Positions 1 to 7,405 of a stretch of DNA of 8,325 nucleotides are shown here, piece after piece (the stretch's first letter is position 1; each line of letters begins with the position of its first letter). Source of the stretch: Prevotellaceae bacterium UBA1786 (GTDB lineage Bacteria > Bacteroidota > Bacteroidia > Bacteroidales > Bacteroidaceae). The translations under genes were made by a program, and so were the position numbers. A model generated the notes under the pieces. The model searched no databases. It was not told the DNA's origin and saw only the letters and a program-made list of their open reading frames with translations. The stretch lies in the NCBI GenBank assembly GCA_002314525.1, contig DCGE01000188.1, positions 3,858-12,182 of the forward strand. Reading direction: 5' to 3'.

Positions 1-61
1 CATCGCCATTTGCATAAAATGGTGTGAAAGGCGCATCGATAAGTCCGATGATCTTTTCCAT
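1..61 (-). CDS. nanL: N-acetylneuraminate lyase (DapA/NanA family), N-terminal fragment
   Basis: Only the first 20 codons lie in the window; the gene runs off the left edge. The readable start (MEKIIGLIDAPFTPFYANGD) has the GLI-APFTPF pattern that opens N-acetylneuraminate lyases of the dihydrodipicolinate synthase superfamily. These Schiff-base aldolases split N-acetylneuraminate into N-acetylmannosamine and pyruvate in the cytoplasm. The catalytic lysine and tyrosine lie outside the window, so the family rests on this short stretch plus context. The ATG at 61-59 is two bases past the TAA of the MFS transporter, which implies co-transcription and probably translational coupling. There is no clear Shine-Dalgarno sequence, as is common in Bacteroidetes. 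Another DapA-family aldolase is possible, but the pairing with a NanT-type transporter favours sialic-acid breakdown. Confidence 0.72.
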   Translation of the reverse strand, partial: MEKIIGLIDAPFTPFYANGD

Positions 62-63
62 AT

Positions 64-1317
64 TTATTGTTTGTTATCTGTTTTAGGTTTTAGAATTATG
101 ATTTGAAGTAATAATGCAATTACCAATGGAAGTGCAAGCCATGCAAAGCTGGCTCCAAGGTTGCCGTCGTCGCTCCATCTGCCCATGAGTGTGGTGACTA
201 ATGCTCCGGCAAACACACCCATCATGTTCATGATTCCGTACGCCGTAGCACGATGTCTGGCTGATATAAACTATCAGAGGATAGGCATGTTGTTGGTGTC
301 AAACATCCCGTAGCCTACTCCGAATAGTATGCCTGCCGAAAGAACTGCCGCAAGATTGTGGGCAAGACCGATCAGAAGCAGTGATGGGATTGTCAGGAAG
401 AGACCGATTGCACTCGTATATATACGCCCTCTCAAATTCTTCTGTACCCATCTGTCAGACATAAATCCTCCTATGAATACACCCACGAACGACGAAGCTG
501 CAATAGTGATGGTTGCCATTGGTCCTGCTTCTGTCATAGGGATGCCGAGACTTGAGGAGAACAGGGTAGGGAGCCAGTTACGAATTCCCCAACCTGGCAG
601 ACTTGGTGCGACGAAATAGAAAAGAACTACCCAGAACGCAGCAGTGGAAAGTACTACACTCAGTCCGGCGAAGATTCCTTCCTTTTTTGAGGTCGTCGAA
701 TCTAGACCGGCAGTGTTTTCCTGAATAGTTTCAGCTTTTGTTTCGTTCCTCTTTTCTTTAAGGAAGAGAATCAGGATTATGCTGTATATGATACCTATGA
801 GACCGAAGATATGGAAGGTTTCGTTCCATGAAAGCGAGGCTGCAACGACTGCTCCAAATCCACCGATTGCCTGACCTACATACAATCCTGTCGTATGCAC
901 TCCCACAGCCAGGGAACGAGACTTGCCGCTATGCCAGTCTGCGATGAGTGAAAGGGCCGACGGAATATACAATGCCTCGCTAATACCCATCATGGCTCGT
1001 AGCCAATAGAGTTGGGTGAAGATGGTGGTGTATCCCATCAGCAGCGTCACTGCCGACCACACGAAAAGGCTACCTACAACCAACCATTTTCTGCTTACTC
1101 TGTCGGCAATCATTCCGGCAAACGGACTTATTATTCCGTATATCCATAAAAAGACTGCCATCAATGCTCCGAACGCTTCTGCTTTCTGCAGTTCTGCGAT
1201 ATCTGCCTTCATCGCTTCCTGCATGGTTGAAAGCATCTGTCTGTCAAGGTAGTTGAGGAGTGCAACCACCCAAAGCAGGTAAACTATGATCCACGGATAA
1301 AACTTATTGGCTTTCAT
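64..1317 (-). pseudogene. nanT: NanT-like MFS sialic-acid transporter, interrupted by tandem stop codons
   Basis: This is a major facilitator superfamily permease, probably importing N-acetylneuraminate with protons across the inner membrane. The first 347 codons are open. They contain the NYLDRQ motif in TM1 (residues 22-27), the MFS motif A GMIADRVSRKW (68-78) in the TM2-TM3 loop, a charged central cytoplasmic loop (about 187-213) and a second motif-A-like GGFMSDRW (283-290). Codon 348 is TGA (276-274) and codon 349 is TAG (273-271). The same frame then runs 68 codons with typical MFS sequence (SARHRATAYG, then two hydrophobic segments) to a TAA at 66-64. The total of about 417 codons is the usual length for this family. 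The truncated product would lack roughly the last two membrane helices. The start ATG is 19 bases after the winged-helix gene; nanL follows by 2 bases. The substrate is inferred from the adjacent lyase. The interruption may be a real recent mutation or a sequence error. Confidence 0.82.
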
Positions 1318-1336
1318 ATATAGGTGTAGTTTAGAA

Positions 1337-1618
1337 TTAGTTCTTGGCTGGAAATTTTAATCGTAGTTGCCGTGCCTGTTTGCGGCGGATGGCATAATAT
1401 CCCCACTTGTCGGGCACATGGACGAATATCGACTTCCGTTTCTTGCTTTCTCTGTATAGGAACTGCTTGATGGTCTTGTATATCTCATCATACAACTCTG
1501 ATGAAGAAAACAATCCTGCGTTCATATTGTATATATTCGTCGCAATGACTGAAAGACGCATTCCCTTCGGCTTTTGCAGAAGGATTTCGACCAATTGATT
1601 ATAATAAACCTCTTTCAT
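1337..1618 (-). CDS. small winged-helix (HARE-HTH-like) protein, 93 aa
   Basis: This is a conserved-looking small basic protein that I cannot name. It begins MKEVYYNQLVEILLQ. A helical first half (KPKGMRLSVIATNIYN, residues 16-31) and a second helix (SSSELYDEIYKTIKQFLYRE, 38-57) are followed by SIFVHVPDKWGYYAIRR (63-79). That layout, including the closing hairpin ending in an aromatic and an arginine, resembles HARE-HTH/winged-helix domains, which bind nucleic acid. The tail is rich in Arg and Lys. The function is inferred from pattern only. An in-frame ATG nine codons upstream (1645) exists but lies beyond the promoter's -7 element (1627-1634), so the ATG at 1618 is preferred; this makes the mRNA nearly leaderless. 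The gene lies 19 bases ahead of the NanT-like gene on the same strand with no promoter motif between them. It may therefore be co-transcribed with, and possibly regulate, the sialic-acid genes. Confidence 0.75.
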   Translation of the reverse strand: MKEVYYNQLVEILLQKPKGMRLSVIATNIYNMNAGLFSSSELYDEIYKTIKQFLYRESKKRKSIFVHVPDKWGYYAIRRKQARQLRLKFPAKN

Positions 1619-1626
1619 CTTCAGTG

Positions 1627-1657
1627 CAAAGTTATAAAAAAACAATAATAATACAAA
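1627..1657 (-). promoter_or_regulatory. Bacteroidetes-type promoter for the winged-helix/nan operon
   Basis: On the minus strand, TTTG (1657-1654) is followed after 19 bases by TAACTTTG (1634-1627). This fits the Bacteroidetes sigma-ABfr consensus TTTG-N19-21-TAnnTTTG. The transcript should begin around 1620-1624, only a few bases before the ATG at 1618, giving an almost leaderless mRNA. It is the only such element seen upstream of the leftward genes. Confidence 0.62.
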
Positions 1658-1664
1658 ATAATAA

Positions 1665-1695
1665 TTGGTAATATCAAAAAAATGATGTAATTTTG
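1665..1695 (+). promoter_or_regulatory. Bacteroidetes-type promoter for ftsK operon
   Basis: TTG (1665-1667), a 20-base spacer, and TAATTTTG (1688-1695) match the TAnnTTTG -7 consensus of Bacteroidetes. Transcription should start near 1699-1702, giving a leader of about 32-35 bases before the ftsK ATG. The element is divergent to the leftward promoter, with the two -33 boxes separated by only 7 bases. Confidence 0.62.
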
Positions 1696-1725
1696 TAGTC
1701 CAATTTCATTTTTGATTGATACAGT

Positions 1726-1730
1726 GGAGA
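1726..1730 (+). promoter_or_regulatory. Shine-Dalgarno-like site that sets the ftsK start
   Basis: GGAGA lies three bases before the ATG at 1734. An in-frame TTG at 1716 would add six residues but has no ribosome-binding sequence before it. This site therefore supports the ATG at 1734 as the start. The spacing is rather short, and Bacteroidetes often do not rely on such sites. Confidence 0.5.
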
Positions 1731-1733
1731 AAA

Positions 1734-4286
1734 ATGGTTACAACAAAGACAAAGTCTAAACAAAATACGCGAAAAAACAAGAACGGCAAAGCAGGACAGG
1801 AAATACCGAAACTTCAGATTGTTAAGTTCGTATTTGGTATTCTGGCATTATTCTATGCAATTTTCCTTCTGTTGTCATTCACATCGTATATATATTCTGG
1901 ATCCGATGATTACAGCACTCTGGAACTCATGGAAGGAAATGTGCTTCCTGAACCTGTTCCGGAAATTAAGAACGTATGTAATTTCTGGGGTGCGAAATCT
2001 GCCTATTTCTTCTTGAACGACTGTTTCGGACTCGCATCATACTTCATTCCTGTTTATCTGATTTTACTAGCCCTTCGCTTGATCGGCTCTTTTAGGATCA
2101 AACTTATCCGGCAGTTCTTGTTGCAGGGTATTTGTATGATATGGTTAAGTATGTTTCTGGGTTCTCCGGTAATCAGTGACCTTCCTCTATTCGCGGCTTC
2201 TCATATAAAGCCTGGCGGTGCGAGCAGCATGTATGTCGATAATCAGATTATTTCTTATATCGGCACACCTGGATTATATCAAATACTGATCTTCGCGGCA
2301 ATACTGATACTCATCTATTTCAGTGTGAATACGGTTGTCGTCATCCGTCAGTTCCTCAGGATGCAATACCTTAGAAACCGAATCCATAAGCGTCAGGAGG
2401 AGGGTGGTTATGTGAAGGATGAAGGTCGGCGTGATGATGGCGACTACGAACTCACTCCTCAGGGTGTCGTCGATAAGAATACTGGCGATCTCGTATGGGT
2501 GGAGGATGCTACACGCGAGGAAGGTGAGAAAAACAGCAATGTCTTCGGTGCCGGTGATGACGCAAAAGAATCGGACGCCGAGGCTGAAACCACTCAGGAG
2601 GATACTCCCAAGACCGACGATACTTCCATCCTTTTCGACGAGATAGCGCTCAGATCTTCCAATCAGAAGACCGAGACCGAACCTCAGACCGTTGATTTCA
2701 CCATAACGGAAAGTCCAAAGGATTCTGAACGTGCAGATAATCTTGACCAACCTTTGAAAGAGGATGTCACCACTCCGTACGACCCTCAGAAGGATCTTGA
2801 GTATTATCAGAAGCCTCCGTTCTCTTTGCTTGATCATCCTGATGTCAGCGATTCTCATGTCGATATGGAGGAACAGAAGGCCAACAAAGACCGTATCATA
2901 CAGGTCCTGCATAGTTTTGGTGTAGAGATCAGCAGTATCAAGGCCACCATCGGTCCTACTATCACTCTCTACGAGATAACTCCTGCAGAAGGAATGCGTA
3001 TCAGCAAGATCAGGAATCTTGAGGATGACATCGCTTTGAGTCTTGCCGCCGAAGGTATCCGTATTATTGCTCCTATTCCAGGTAAGGGTACAATCGGTAT
3101 CGAAGTACCTAACAAGCGAAAGAACATCGTTTCCATGGACAGTGTCCTCGAATCAAAGAAATTCCAGGAGACAACTATGGAACTGCCTTGTGCTCTGGGT
3201 AAGACGATTACCAATGAGGTCTTCATGATCGACCTTGCAAAGGCTCCTCACCTTCTCGTGGCCGGTGCAACCGGTATGGGTAAGTCTGTGGGTCTGAATG
3301 CTATCGTCACTTCTCTGCTCTATAAGAAGCATCCATCCGAACTCAAGATTGTGATGGTTGACCCAAAGAAGGTGGAGTTCAGTATCTACAGTCCTATCGA
3401 GAACCACTTCCTCGCCAAACTCGAGGACGAGGATGAACCTATCATCACTGATGTTCAGCATGTAGTGAAGACTCTTAACAGTCTCTGTCAGATGATGGAT
3501 CACAGGTATGACTTACTCAAGCGTGCCCAGGTCCGTACTATCAAGGAATACAACGAGAAGTTCAAGGCCCGTCAGCTCGATCCGCGTGTCGGACATGAAT
3601 ACATGCCTTACTATGTTGTCATCATCGATGAGTTCGGCGACCTTATCATGACAGCAGGTAAAGAGATAGAACTGCCAATCTGTCGTATTGCTCAGTTGGC
3701 TCGTGCTGTCGGTATTCACATGATCATTGCAACCCAGAGGCCTACAGCCAATATCATCACCGGTACCATCAAGGCCAACTTCCCTGCTCGTATTGCCTTC
3801 CGTGTAGCAGCCATGATGGACTCCCGTGTCATTCTCGACCGTCCGGGTGCCAACCAACTTATCGGTCGCGGCGATATGCTCTATCTGCAAGGTGGTGATC
3901 CGGTGCGTGTTCAGTGTGCCTTCATCGATACTCCTGAGGTATCAAGGATATGCAAGTATATCAGTACTCAGCAGGGCTATCCTCATGCCGCCTATCTGCC
4001 AGAGGTCGTTGTAGAAAGCGAGGACGGCGGCAGCTCTGACACTGATGATCTGGGCCATCTGGATCCTATGTTTGCCGAATGTGCTAAACTGATCGTAAGC
4101 AAACAGATGGGTAGTACTTCTCTCCTCCAGCGTCAGTTCTCAATCGGCTATAACAGAGCCGGACGTCTGATGGATCAGATGGAGAAGGCTGGGGTGGTAG
4201 GTCCTCAGATCGGTCAGAAACCTCGTGAGGTATTGATTCAGGATTTTGTTTCGTTAGACAGACTCATTACTTCGTTGATGTCATAA
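1734..4286 (+). CDS. ftsK: DNA translocase FtsK
   Basis: FtsK is a septum-anchored hexameric ATPase that pumps chromosomal DNA across the closing division site and activates XerCD at dif. The predicted 850-residue protein has a basic N-terminus and four membrane segments (about 32-54, 90-116, 125-145, 180-205). A hydrophilic, acidic, Asp/Glu/Thr-rich linker follows (about 206-380), then the alpha domain from about 386. The RecA-like motor has Walker A GATGMGKS (511-518, Lys517) and Walker B VVIIDE (Asp632-Glu633), followed by ATQRPTANIITGTIKANFPARIAFR. The C-terminal gamma winged helix (about 777-850) has FSIGYNRAGRLMDQMEKAG, the part that reads KOPS polarity sequences. All parts are present and the length is normal for Bacteroidetes. 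The ATG at 1734 is chosen over an upstream TTG because of the adjacent GGAGA. It heads a probable six-gene operon, with the LolA-like gene starting 14 bases after the stop. Confidence 0.97.
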   Translation: MVTTKTKSKQNTRKNKNGKAGQEIPKLQIVKFVFGILALFYAIFLLLSFTSYIYSGSDDYSTLELMEGNVLPEPVPEIKNVCNFWGAKSAYFFLNDCFGLASYFIPVYLILLALRLIGSFRIKLIRQFLLQGICMIWLSMFLGSPVISDLPLFAASHIKPGGASSMYVDNQIISYIGTPGLYQILIFAAILILIYFSVNTVVVIRQFLRMQYLRNRIHKRQEEGGYVKDEGRRDDGDYELTPQGVVDKNTGDLVWVEDATREEGEKNSNVFGAGDDAKESDAEAETTQEDTPKTDDTSILFDEIALRSSNQKTETEPQTVDFTITESPKDSERADNLDQPLKEDVTTPYDPQKDLEYYQKPPFSLLDHPDVSDSHVDMEEQKANKDRIIQVLHSFGVEISSIKATIGPTITLYEITPAEGMRISKIRNLEDDIALSLAAEGIRIIAPIPGKGTIGIEVPNKRKNIVSMDSVLESKKFQETTMELPCALGKTITNEVFMIDLAKAPHLLVAGATGMGKSVGLNAIVTSLLYKKHPSELKIVMVDPKKVEFSIYSPIENHFLAKLEDEDEPIITDVQHVVKTLNSLCQMMDHRYDLLKRAQVRTIKEYNEKFKARQLDPRVGHEYMPYYVVIIDEFGDLIMTAGKEIELPICRIAQLARAVGIHMIIATQRPTANIITGTIKANFPARIAFRVAAMMDSRVILDRPGANQLIGRGDMLYLQGGDPVRVQCAFIDTPEVSRICKYISTQQGYPHAAYLPEVVVESEDGGSSDTDDLGHLDPMFAECAKLIVSKQMGSTSLLQRQFSIGYNRAGRLMDQMEKAGVVGPQIGQKPREVLIQDFVSLDRLITSLMS

Positions 4287-4300
4287 AATACTTTTGAATT

Positions 4301-4909
4301 ATGAAAAGATTGCTTTTTGGAATCATATCTGCATTGCTTCTTTGTGTAATGCCTCTTCAGGCACAGACAACCGACGTGCTGAAGAAAGCGTCGTCTCAGG
4401 TCAAAAAGGATGGTGGTGTAACTGTCGGATTCACAATCACCGATGGTTCGTCTTCGGATAAGGGAACCCTACTGATGAAGGGCACGAAATTCCATTGTGT
4501 AATGGGTGATCTGATGACGTGGTACGACGGAAAGAGCCTGTGGTCTTTTGTCAAAGAGAATGATGAGGTCAACCTCACCACTCCCACCCGCAGTGAACTT
4601 GCAAAGATCAATCCGTATTACTTCCTCGACTTCTATAAGAAAGGTTATAAGGTGACAGCCGGCAAGAGTACGTCGCAGTATTATGAGGTAATCCTTACTG
4701 CCGAGAATGCCAAGACCACCCTTGCAAATATCGTTGTCAGGGTAGGTAAGTCGGATTACCGTCCTAAATACCTCAAGGCTACGACCAACAAGAACCAGAC
4801 TCTCGAGATTACTGTCACTTCGTATAAGAAGGGACAGAAATTCTCGGATGCCACTTTCAGGTTTGACAAGAATAAATATCCAAAAGCGGAAATAATAGAT
4901 TTAAGGTAA
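4301..4909 (+). CDS. LolA-like periplasmic outer-membrane lipoprotein carrier
   Basis: This 202-residue exported protein has a signal peptide: basic MKRLL, a hydrophobic core, and probable cleavage after LQA (residue 21). Cys15 sits in LLLC, which does not fit a lipobox, so a soluble periplasmic protein is expected. The mature part is a run of short beta-type segments. Family hallmarks include KGTLLMKGTKFHCVMGDLMTWYDGKSLWSF (from about residue 54), a mid-protein NPYYFLDFYKKGYK and a late PKYLKATTNKNQTLEITV. This matches the LolA/LolB-fold family of Bacteroidetes, which ferry lipoproteins from the inner-membrane Lol exporter to the outer membrane. Exact orthology to proteobacterial LolA is uncertain, so no symbol is given. 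The gene sits 14 bases after ftsK and 6 bases before trxB. There is no strong ribosome-binding site; the region before the ATG is A/T-rich. Confidence 0.88.
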   Translation: MKRLLFGIISALLLCVMPLQAQTTDVLKKASSQVKKDGGVTVGFTITDGSSSDKGTLLMKGTKFHCVMGDLMTWYDGKSLWSFVKENDEVNLTTPTRSELAKINPYYFLDFYKKGYKVTAGKSTSQYYEVILTAENAKTTLANIVVRVGKSDYRPKYLKATTNKNQTLEITVTSYKKGQKFSDATFRFDKNKYPKAEIIDLR

Positions 4910-4915
4910 ATAAGT

Positions 4916-5857
4916 ATGGAAAGGATTAAGTGTCTTATCATAGGATCGGGTCCTGCTGGTTATACGGCTGCTGTTTATGCAAGCAGGGCGAACCTCAATC
5001 CTGTATTGTATGAAGGTCTGCAGCCAGGCGGACAGTTGACTATTACTGACATGGTCGAGAACTATCCGGGTTTTCCTGAGGCTCTCTCCGGTCAGGAACT
5101 GATGGACCGTATGCGTCAGCAGGTCGTAAAGTTCGGTGTTGAGATTCGTTCTCATCTATGTGTCAAGTCCGACCTCTCATCAGCCCCTTATCGTTTCATA
5201 TTTGATGACGGTTCTGAGGTTGAGGCTGATACAGTGATCATTGCCACCGGAGCAAGTGCGAAGTTCCTCGGACTCAGTGACGAGAAGAAATACATGGGAC
5301 AGGGCGTCAGTGCCTGTGCTACCTGCGATGGTTTCTTCTATCGAAAGCGCATCGTTGCCGTAGTCGGTGGCGGTGATACTGCCTGCGGCGAAGCCATCTA
5401 TCTTGCAGGTTTGGCAAAGAGGGTCTATCTCATTGTCAGAAAACCATATCTCCGTGCCAGCAAGATTCTCCAGCAGCGTGTTGAGGACAACGAGAAGATT
5501 GAAATCCTATACGAGACCAATACTGAGGGTTTGTATGGTGATGACGGTGTTGAAGGTGCTCATCTTGTCTATCGAAAGGGCGAGGTCGACGAACGTCATT
5601 ACGATCTGCCTATTGACGGTTTCTTTCTTGCTATCGGTCACAAACCGAACAGCGATGTCTTCAAGCCGTGGATTGAGATCGACGAGACGGGTTATATCAA
5701 GACGGTCGCTGGTTCTCCTCGCACCAATATCCCAGGTGTCTTCGCTGCCGGCGATGTGGCTGATCCTGATTACCGTCAGGCAATCGTGGCTGCTGGTTCT
5801 GGTTGCAAGGCTGCCATGGAAGCGGAGAAGTACTTGACAACCTTAGGTCGCAGTTAG
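4916..5857 (+). CDS. trxB: thioredoxin-disulfide reductase
   Basis: This cytoplasmic FAD enzyme uses NADPH to reduce thioredoxin, feeding ribonucleotide reduction, disulfide repair and peroxide defence. The 313-residue protein has the usual low-molecular-weight layout. The N-terminal FAD motif is GSGPAGYTAAVYASRA (about residues 9-24), and the redox-active pair is CATC followed by DG (Cys134 and Cys137). The NADPH-binding VVGGGDTACGEAIYLA follows, and the C-terminal FAD motif is GVFAAGDVADPDYRQAIVAAGSGCKAA. Length and motif order match E. coli TrxB closely, with all key residues present. The ATG is six bases after the LolA-like stop. AAGG at 4903-4906, inside the end of the preceding gene, may serve as its ribosome-binding site. 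It is the third gene of the ftsK operon, and a 42-base gap separates it from the next gene. Confidence 0.96.
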   Translation: MERIKCLIIGSGPAGYTAAVYASRANLNPVLYEGLQPGGQLTITDMVENYPGFPEALSGQELMDRMRQQVVKFGVEIRSHLCVKSDLSSAPYRFIFDDGSEVEADTVIIATGASAKFLGLSDEKKYMGQGVSACATCDGFFYRKRIVAVVGGGDTACGEAIYLAGLAKRVYLIVRKPYLRASKILQQRVEDNEKIEILYETNTEGLYGDDGVEGAHLVYRKGEVDERHYDLPIDGFFLAIGHKPNSDVFKPWIEIDETGYIKTVAGSPRTNIPGVFAAGDVADPDYRQAIVAAGSGCKAAMEAEKYLTTLGRS

Positions 5858-5899
5858 AAGTGCTGTTTGCATAACCCCTTTACCCTTTACCTCAAGAAA

Positions 5900-7405
5900 A
5901 TGACATTCAAAGAAAGTTGGAACCTTTTCAGGCTCATCAATAAGAATAAGAATCTGGCTGCCAAGCGGCATCCTATGTTCGAGAAGAACCGTGCGATGAA
6001 AGTATTCACATATATCTTCATTGCTTTCTGGGCATGCTACCTTATCTTCTTCGGAGTTTTGTTTGCAAAGGCCATCGAGGACGGCAAGACCGAACCGTAC
6101 GATGTTATCAACGGTGGTATCATCATCTTCCTCATCATCGATTTCCTTACACGTTTCGGTATGCAGGAGACTCCTGCACAGGAAATCCGACCGTATAAGC
6201 TTCTGCCGATACCTGAGAACTTCCTCCACAACGTCTTCTTGCTCCGTATCGGATTGAGCGGTTACAACTTCTTCTGGTTTTTCTTCTTCGTTCCGTTCGG
6301 ATTCCTTTCGATAGCGATGCTTCCATGCTATACCTTATTTAATTTATTTTGGTATCTGCTTGGAGTCTGGCTTCTCTTTGTCCTCAATGCCTATTGGTAC
6401 CTTTTCTGGCGTACTCTCATCAATCACCATACCGTCTATTGGCTCATTCCTCTTGCAGTATATGCCGCTGCTGTCTATTTCGGAATGGTCGACGGTGAAT
6501 GGCTGATGGATGGCTCCCGGTTCCTGTTGAGGGGATGTATCACAGGCAACATACTCTGCTACCTCGGTCTTCTGGCTGTGATCGTGGTTTGTTTCTTCAT
6601 CAACCGTTCCTTCCAGAAGAGGTTCCTCTATTACGAGATTGCGAAAGTCGAGAAGGTCCTCAAGGTCAAGTCGAACGAGATGTCGTTCCTCAACCGTTTC
6701 GGGGAGGTGGGTGAGTATCTTAAACTTGAATACAAATCCATTCGTCGTAATGCTGTCGTCAAGAAACAGTTCATCACAGGTATAATCTGTACGGTGATGC
6801 TTTGCTGTCTCTTTGCTTTCACCGATGCCTACGATCAGCAGCAGTTCATGAAGTCTTTCGTATGTGTGTATTGCTTCTCTGCCCTTGGTGTCATCACACT
6901 TACCAGCATTATGGGTGCTGAAGGCAATTACATCGACGGACTGATGAGCCGCAAGGAGTCGGTTCTTTCGCTCCTGAAGGCAAAGTACTACTTCAACTGC
7001 ATCATGATGGTTCTACCTATACTGTTCTGCATCGCACCGCTCATTGAGGGCAAGATGACCATATACGAGGCATTGGGATGTTTCTTCTTCTCTACAGGTG
7101 TCATCTTCCCGTTCCTCTTCCAGTTGGCTGTCTATAACGACACATCCATCCATCTCAACGACAAGATGACGAGAAGCGGAAGGAGTACAAAGGCTCAGAT
7201 CTTCGTGTCTATGGCAGCGCTCTTCATTCCTATGGGAATCATGTATGTGCTGACAATCACACTCAATACCATGATGACTGGCATCATCATGGCGTCTGTC
7301 GGATTGGTAGGTACAGCTACCCATCCGCTTTGGATAAAGAATATTTACAAACGTTTTATGAATCGCAGATATGAAAACATGGCAGGTTTCCGTGCAACTC
7401 GATAA
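5900..7405 (+). CDS. DUF5687-family polytopic membrane protein (ABC transporter permease partner)
   Basis: This 501-residue integral membrane protein has about 11-12 hydrophobic segments in two clusters. They are separated by a soluble stretch (about residues 240-290, FQKRFLYYEIAKVEKVLKVKSNEMSFLNRFGEVGEYLKLE) rich in Lys and Glu. This overall pattern, and especially LKLEYKSIRRN-VVKKQF, is characteristic of the Bacteroidetes DUF5687 family, whose members usually sit beside a lone ABC ATPase, as here. It is therefore probably the membrane half of an ABC-2-like exporter. The substrate is unknown and nothing in the sequence indicates it. The ATG at 5900 is preceded by AAGAAA; an upstream in-frame TTG (5867) would add an unlikely His/Asn/Pro extension. 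The last 35 bases overlap the ATPase gene, so the two are almost certainly translated together. Confidence 0.85.
   Translation: MTFKESWNLFRLINKNKNLAAKRHPMFEKNRAMKVFTYIFIAFWACYLIFFGVLFAKAIEDGKTEPYDVINGGIIIFLIIDFLTRFGMQETPAQEIRPYKLLPIPENFLHNVFLLRIGLSGYNFFWFFFFVPFGFLSIAMLPCYTLFNLFWYLLGVWLLFVLNAYWYLFWRTLINHHTVYWLIPLAVYAAAVYFGMVDGEWLMDGSRFLLRGCITGNILCYLGLLAVIVVCFFINRSFQKRFLYYEIAKVEKVLKVKSNEMSFLNRFGEVGEYLKLEYKSIRRNAVVKKQFITGIICTVMLCCLFAFTDAYDQQQFMKSFVCVYCFSALGVITLTSIMGAEGNYIDGLMSRKESVLSLLKAKYYFNCIMMVLPILFCIAPLIEGKMTIYEALGCFFFSTGVIFPFLFQLAVYNDTSIHLNDKMTRSGRSTKAQIFVSMAALFIPMGIMYVLTITLNTMMTGIIMASVGLVGTATHPLWIKNIYKRFMNRRYENMAGFRATR

Noticed and set aside
271..276. Recoding at TGA TAG (selenocysteine, stop readthrough or an alternative genetic code)
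   Set aside because: TGA ends the ABC ATPase gene and TAG ends trxB normally, so neither codon is reassigned. Two different stops in a row make programmed readthrough or Sec insertion very unlikely, and no SECIS-like hairpin was recognised.
1619..1645. Nine-residue N-terminal extension of the winged-helix protein (MFFYNFALK)
   Set aside because: It would place the start codon upstream of the predicted -7 promoter element and within the promoter spacer. The residues look like translated A/T-rich non-coding DNA.
1716..1733. TTG start adding six residues to FtsK
   Set aside because: The ATG at 1734 has GGAGA just upstream and is a better codon; the TTG has no ribosome-binding site.
2274..2912. 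Long open frame on the minus strand inside ftsK (212 codons)
   Set aside because: It is wholly antisense to the well-supported ftsK linker and alpha-domain coding sequence, has no recognisable domain and no promoter. It is a shadow frame produced by the codon use of the real gene.
4301..4363. Lipoprotein signal in the LolA-like protein (Cys15)
   Set aside because: The context LLLC lacks the small residue before Cys required by a lipobox, and a normal type I site (LQA-Q) follows at residue 21.
5876..5889. Two tandem copies of CCCTTTA between trxB and the DUF5687 gene
   Set aside because: Only two short copies in a 42-base gap, with no promoter motif or hairpin around them. It is best explained as chance.
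5867..5899. TTG start adding 11 residues to the DUF5687 protein
   Set aside because: The extension (MHNPFTLYLKK) looks like intergenic translation, and the ATG at 5900 gives a typical MTFKESWNLF start.
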